This document shows positions 62,658 to 64,000 of a stretch of 64,000 nucleotides of DNA, piece by piece. A program made the translations under genes and the position numbers. How positions within the stretch are numbered: the stretch's first letter is position 1; each line of letters opens with the position of its first letter. Source of the stretch: Streptomyces himalayensis subsp. himalayensis (lineage in GTDB: Bacteria; Actinomycetota; Actinomycetes; Streptomycetales; Streptomycetaceae); NCBI RefSeq assembly GCF_013778455.1, contig NZ_JACEHE010000019.1:110083-174082 (forward strand), written 5' to 3'. The notes beneath the pieces were generated by a model. That model did no database searches and had not been told where the DNA came from. It saw only the letters and a program-made list of their open reading frames with translations.

Positions 62658-63968
62658 ATGGCATTCACCGGACGCGCCGCCCTCCTTGCGGCGCTGGGCT
62701 CACTCCCCGTCGGCATCTGGGAACCCAGCTGGACGGGCATCATGGCCGTCAACGGTCCCCTGGCGCTCGCCTGCGCCTGCGACTTCGCCCTGGCCGCGCC
62801 CGTACGGCGCTTGGTCCTGACGCGCTCAGGAGACACCTCGGTACGCCTTGGAGAGCCCGCAGACGTCACGCTCACCGTCACCAACCCGTCGAACCGCCCC
62901 CTGCGCGCCCGGATCCGCGACGCCTGGCCCCCCAGCAGCTGGCAGCCCGGAAGTGAGGCCAGGTCATCACGCCACGCACTGACGGTCCCACCTGGAGAAC
63001 GCCGCCGCGTCACAACTCGCCTCAAGCCCACGCGCCGTGGCGACCGCCACGCCGACCGGGTCACCATCCGGTCCTACGGCCCCCTCGGCTTGTTCACGCG
63101 CCAGGGCAGCCACAAGGTGCCTTGGACCGTTCGCGTCCTGCCACCTTTCACCAGCCGGAAGCACCTGCCCTCCAAACTGGCCCGACTGCGCGAACTCGAC
63201 GGCCGCACCAGCGTCCTGACCCGCGGCGAGGGGACCGAGTTCGACAGCATCCGCGAGTACGTCCCCGGAGACGACACCCGTTCTATCGACTGGCGCGCCA
63301 CGGCCCGCCAGTCCACAGTCGCAGTACGCACCTGGCGCCCCGAACGCGACCGCCACATCCTCGTCGTCCTGGACACCGGCCGCACTTCCGCTGGACGAGT
63401 AGGCGACGCGCCGCGCCTGGACGCTTCCATGGACGCGGCCCTGCTCCTCGCCGCCCTCGCATCCCGGGCCGGCGACCGCGTGGACCTCTTGGCGTATGAC
63501 CGCCGCGTCCGTGCGCTGGTCCAGGGCCGAGCCGCAGGGGAGCTGCTCCCTGCCCTCGTCAACGCCATGGCCCCGCTGGAACCGGAGCTGGTGGAACTGG
63601 ACGCCCGTGGTCTCACGTCCACGGTCCTGCGCACCGCACCACGCCGATCCCTCGTCGTCCTGCTCACCAGCCTCGACGCTGCTCCCATCGAAGAGGGCCT
63701 GCTGCCTGTGCTCACGCGCCTCACCCGCCGCCACACGGTCCTCGTCGCGTCTGTAGCGGACCCGCACATCGCCCAGATGGCGGCCTCGAGAGGCACTGCC
63801 GAGGCCGTGTACGACGCAGCGGCCGCCGCCCAGGCGGGGGCTGAACGCCGCCACACGGCCGAACAACTCATTCGCCACGGCGTCACAGTCGTTGACGCGA
63901 CTCCTGAAGCGCTGGCCCCTGCCTTGGCGGACGCCTACCTCGCGCTCAAGACGGCCGGCCGCCTATGA
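62658..63968 (+). CDS. DUF58 (von Willebrand-like) membrane-associated protein
   Basis: A 436-residue protein. Two hydrophobic stretches at the N-terminus (RAALLAALGSLPVGIWEPSW; PLALACACDFALAAPVRR) precede a beta-rich region. The DUF58 signature FDSIREYVPGDDTRSIDWRA lies at about residues 195-214, and the vWA-like part has HILVVLDTGRTSAGRVGD (MIDAS-type DTGRTS), DAALLLAALASRAGDRVDLL and LVVLLTSLDAAPIEEGLLPV. Paired with MoxR as in many bacteria. The next gene begins in the overlap ATGA at its stop. Confidence 0.92.
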   Translation: MAFTGRAALLAALGSLPVGIWEPSWTGIMAVNGPLALACACDFALAAPVRRLVLTRSGDTSVRLGEPADVTLTVTNPSNRPLRARIRDAWPPSSWQPGSEARSSRHALTVPPGERRRVTTRLKPTRRGDRHADRVTIRSYGPLGLFTRQGSHKVPWTVRVLPPFTSRKHLPSKLARLRELDGRTSVLTRGEGTEFDSIREYVPGDDTRSIDWRATARQSTVAVRTWRPERDRHILVVLDTGRTSAGRVGDAPRLDASMDAALLLAALASRAGDRVDLLAYDRRVRALVQGRAAGELLPALVNAMAPLEPELVELDARGLTSTVLRTAPRRSLVVLLTSLDAAPIEEGLLPVLTRLTRRHTVLVASVADPHIAQMAASRGTAEAVYDAAAAAQAGAERRHTAEQLIRHGVTVVDATPEALAPALADAYLALKTAGRL

Positions 63969-64000
63969 GGTCAGGGGCTGGCCGCTTACCCCCGGAAATG
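63965..64000 (+). CDS. Start of the next gene of the MoxR/DUF58 operon (cut by window edge)
   Basis: An ATG overlaps the DUF58 stop (ATGA), and twelve codons reading MRSGAGRLPPEM run to the edge. In comparable operons a transglutaminase-like membrane protein follows, but nothing in these codons shows this. Confidence 0.5.
   Translation, partial: MRSGAGRLPPEM

Overview
The window looks like a Streptomyces chromosome. It is high-GC, uses many GTG starts and ATGA overlaps, and its right half has the gene order secA - response regulator - hpf - comF - lpqB - mtrB - mtrA - mtnA known from that genus. About 50 intact or near-intact protein genes are supported. No rRNA, tRNA or CRISPR array was seen.

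Left half (1-35.3 kb): a large cell-envelope polysaccharide locus. It opens with dTDP-rhamnose genes (rmlA partial, rmlB, rmlD at 1-2664; rmlC separate at 14850-15458). Then come a Wzz/BY-type tyrosine autokinase (4269-5753) followed by a frameshifted low-molecular-weight tyrosine phosphatase, several GT2 glycosyltransferases, several GT-C membrane glycosyltransferases, galE, a TagG/TagH (Wzm/Wzt)-type exporter (27629-29507) and a TagF-like CDP-glycerol glycerophosphotransferase (29705-31984). Together these fit synthesis, export and decoration of a rhamnose-containing, probably teichoic-acid-like wall glycopolymer. An ohr/ohrR peroxide pair and a TetR gene are interspersed.

This half has been heavily rearranged. 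A three-gene module (GT-C membrane transferase, DPM-synthase-like GT2 fused to a methyltransferase, SMR-type small membrane protein) was duplicated on either side of rmlC and two GT2 genes. The copies decayed reciprocally: one kept the GT2/methyltransferase and SMR genes and only a 254-bp scar of the GT-C gene. The other kept the GT-C gene and a 48-codon in-frame fusion scar of the other two. A third GT-C copy lies at 6369-7673. Group II intron reverse-transcriptase fragments in opposite orientations, a GT2 fragment beside rmlD and a recombinase-like HTH fragment mark past recombination.

Right half (35.3-64 kb): conserved core. It holds a large NAD-glutamate dehydrogenase, a DJ-1/PfpI protein, a HAD hydrolase, a DUF6912-like protein, an Rv3235-like protein, secA, a GNAT acetyltransferase, a YcaQ-family protein, a LuxR-type response regulator and long-form hpf. 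A tightly coupled mtnA-mtrA-mtrB-lpqB-comF unit follows. A forward operon then encodes a Pro-rich membrane protein, DUF4129, DUF4350, MoxR and DUF58 proteins and the first codons of the next gene. Short tandem repeats (9, 13 and 17 bp) and three copies of a REP-like element lie between genes.
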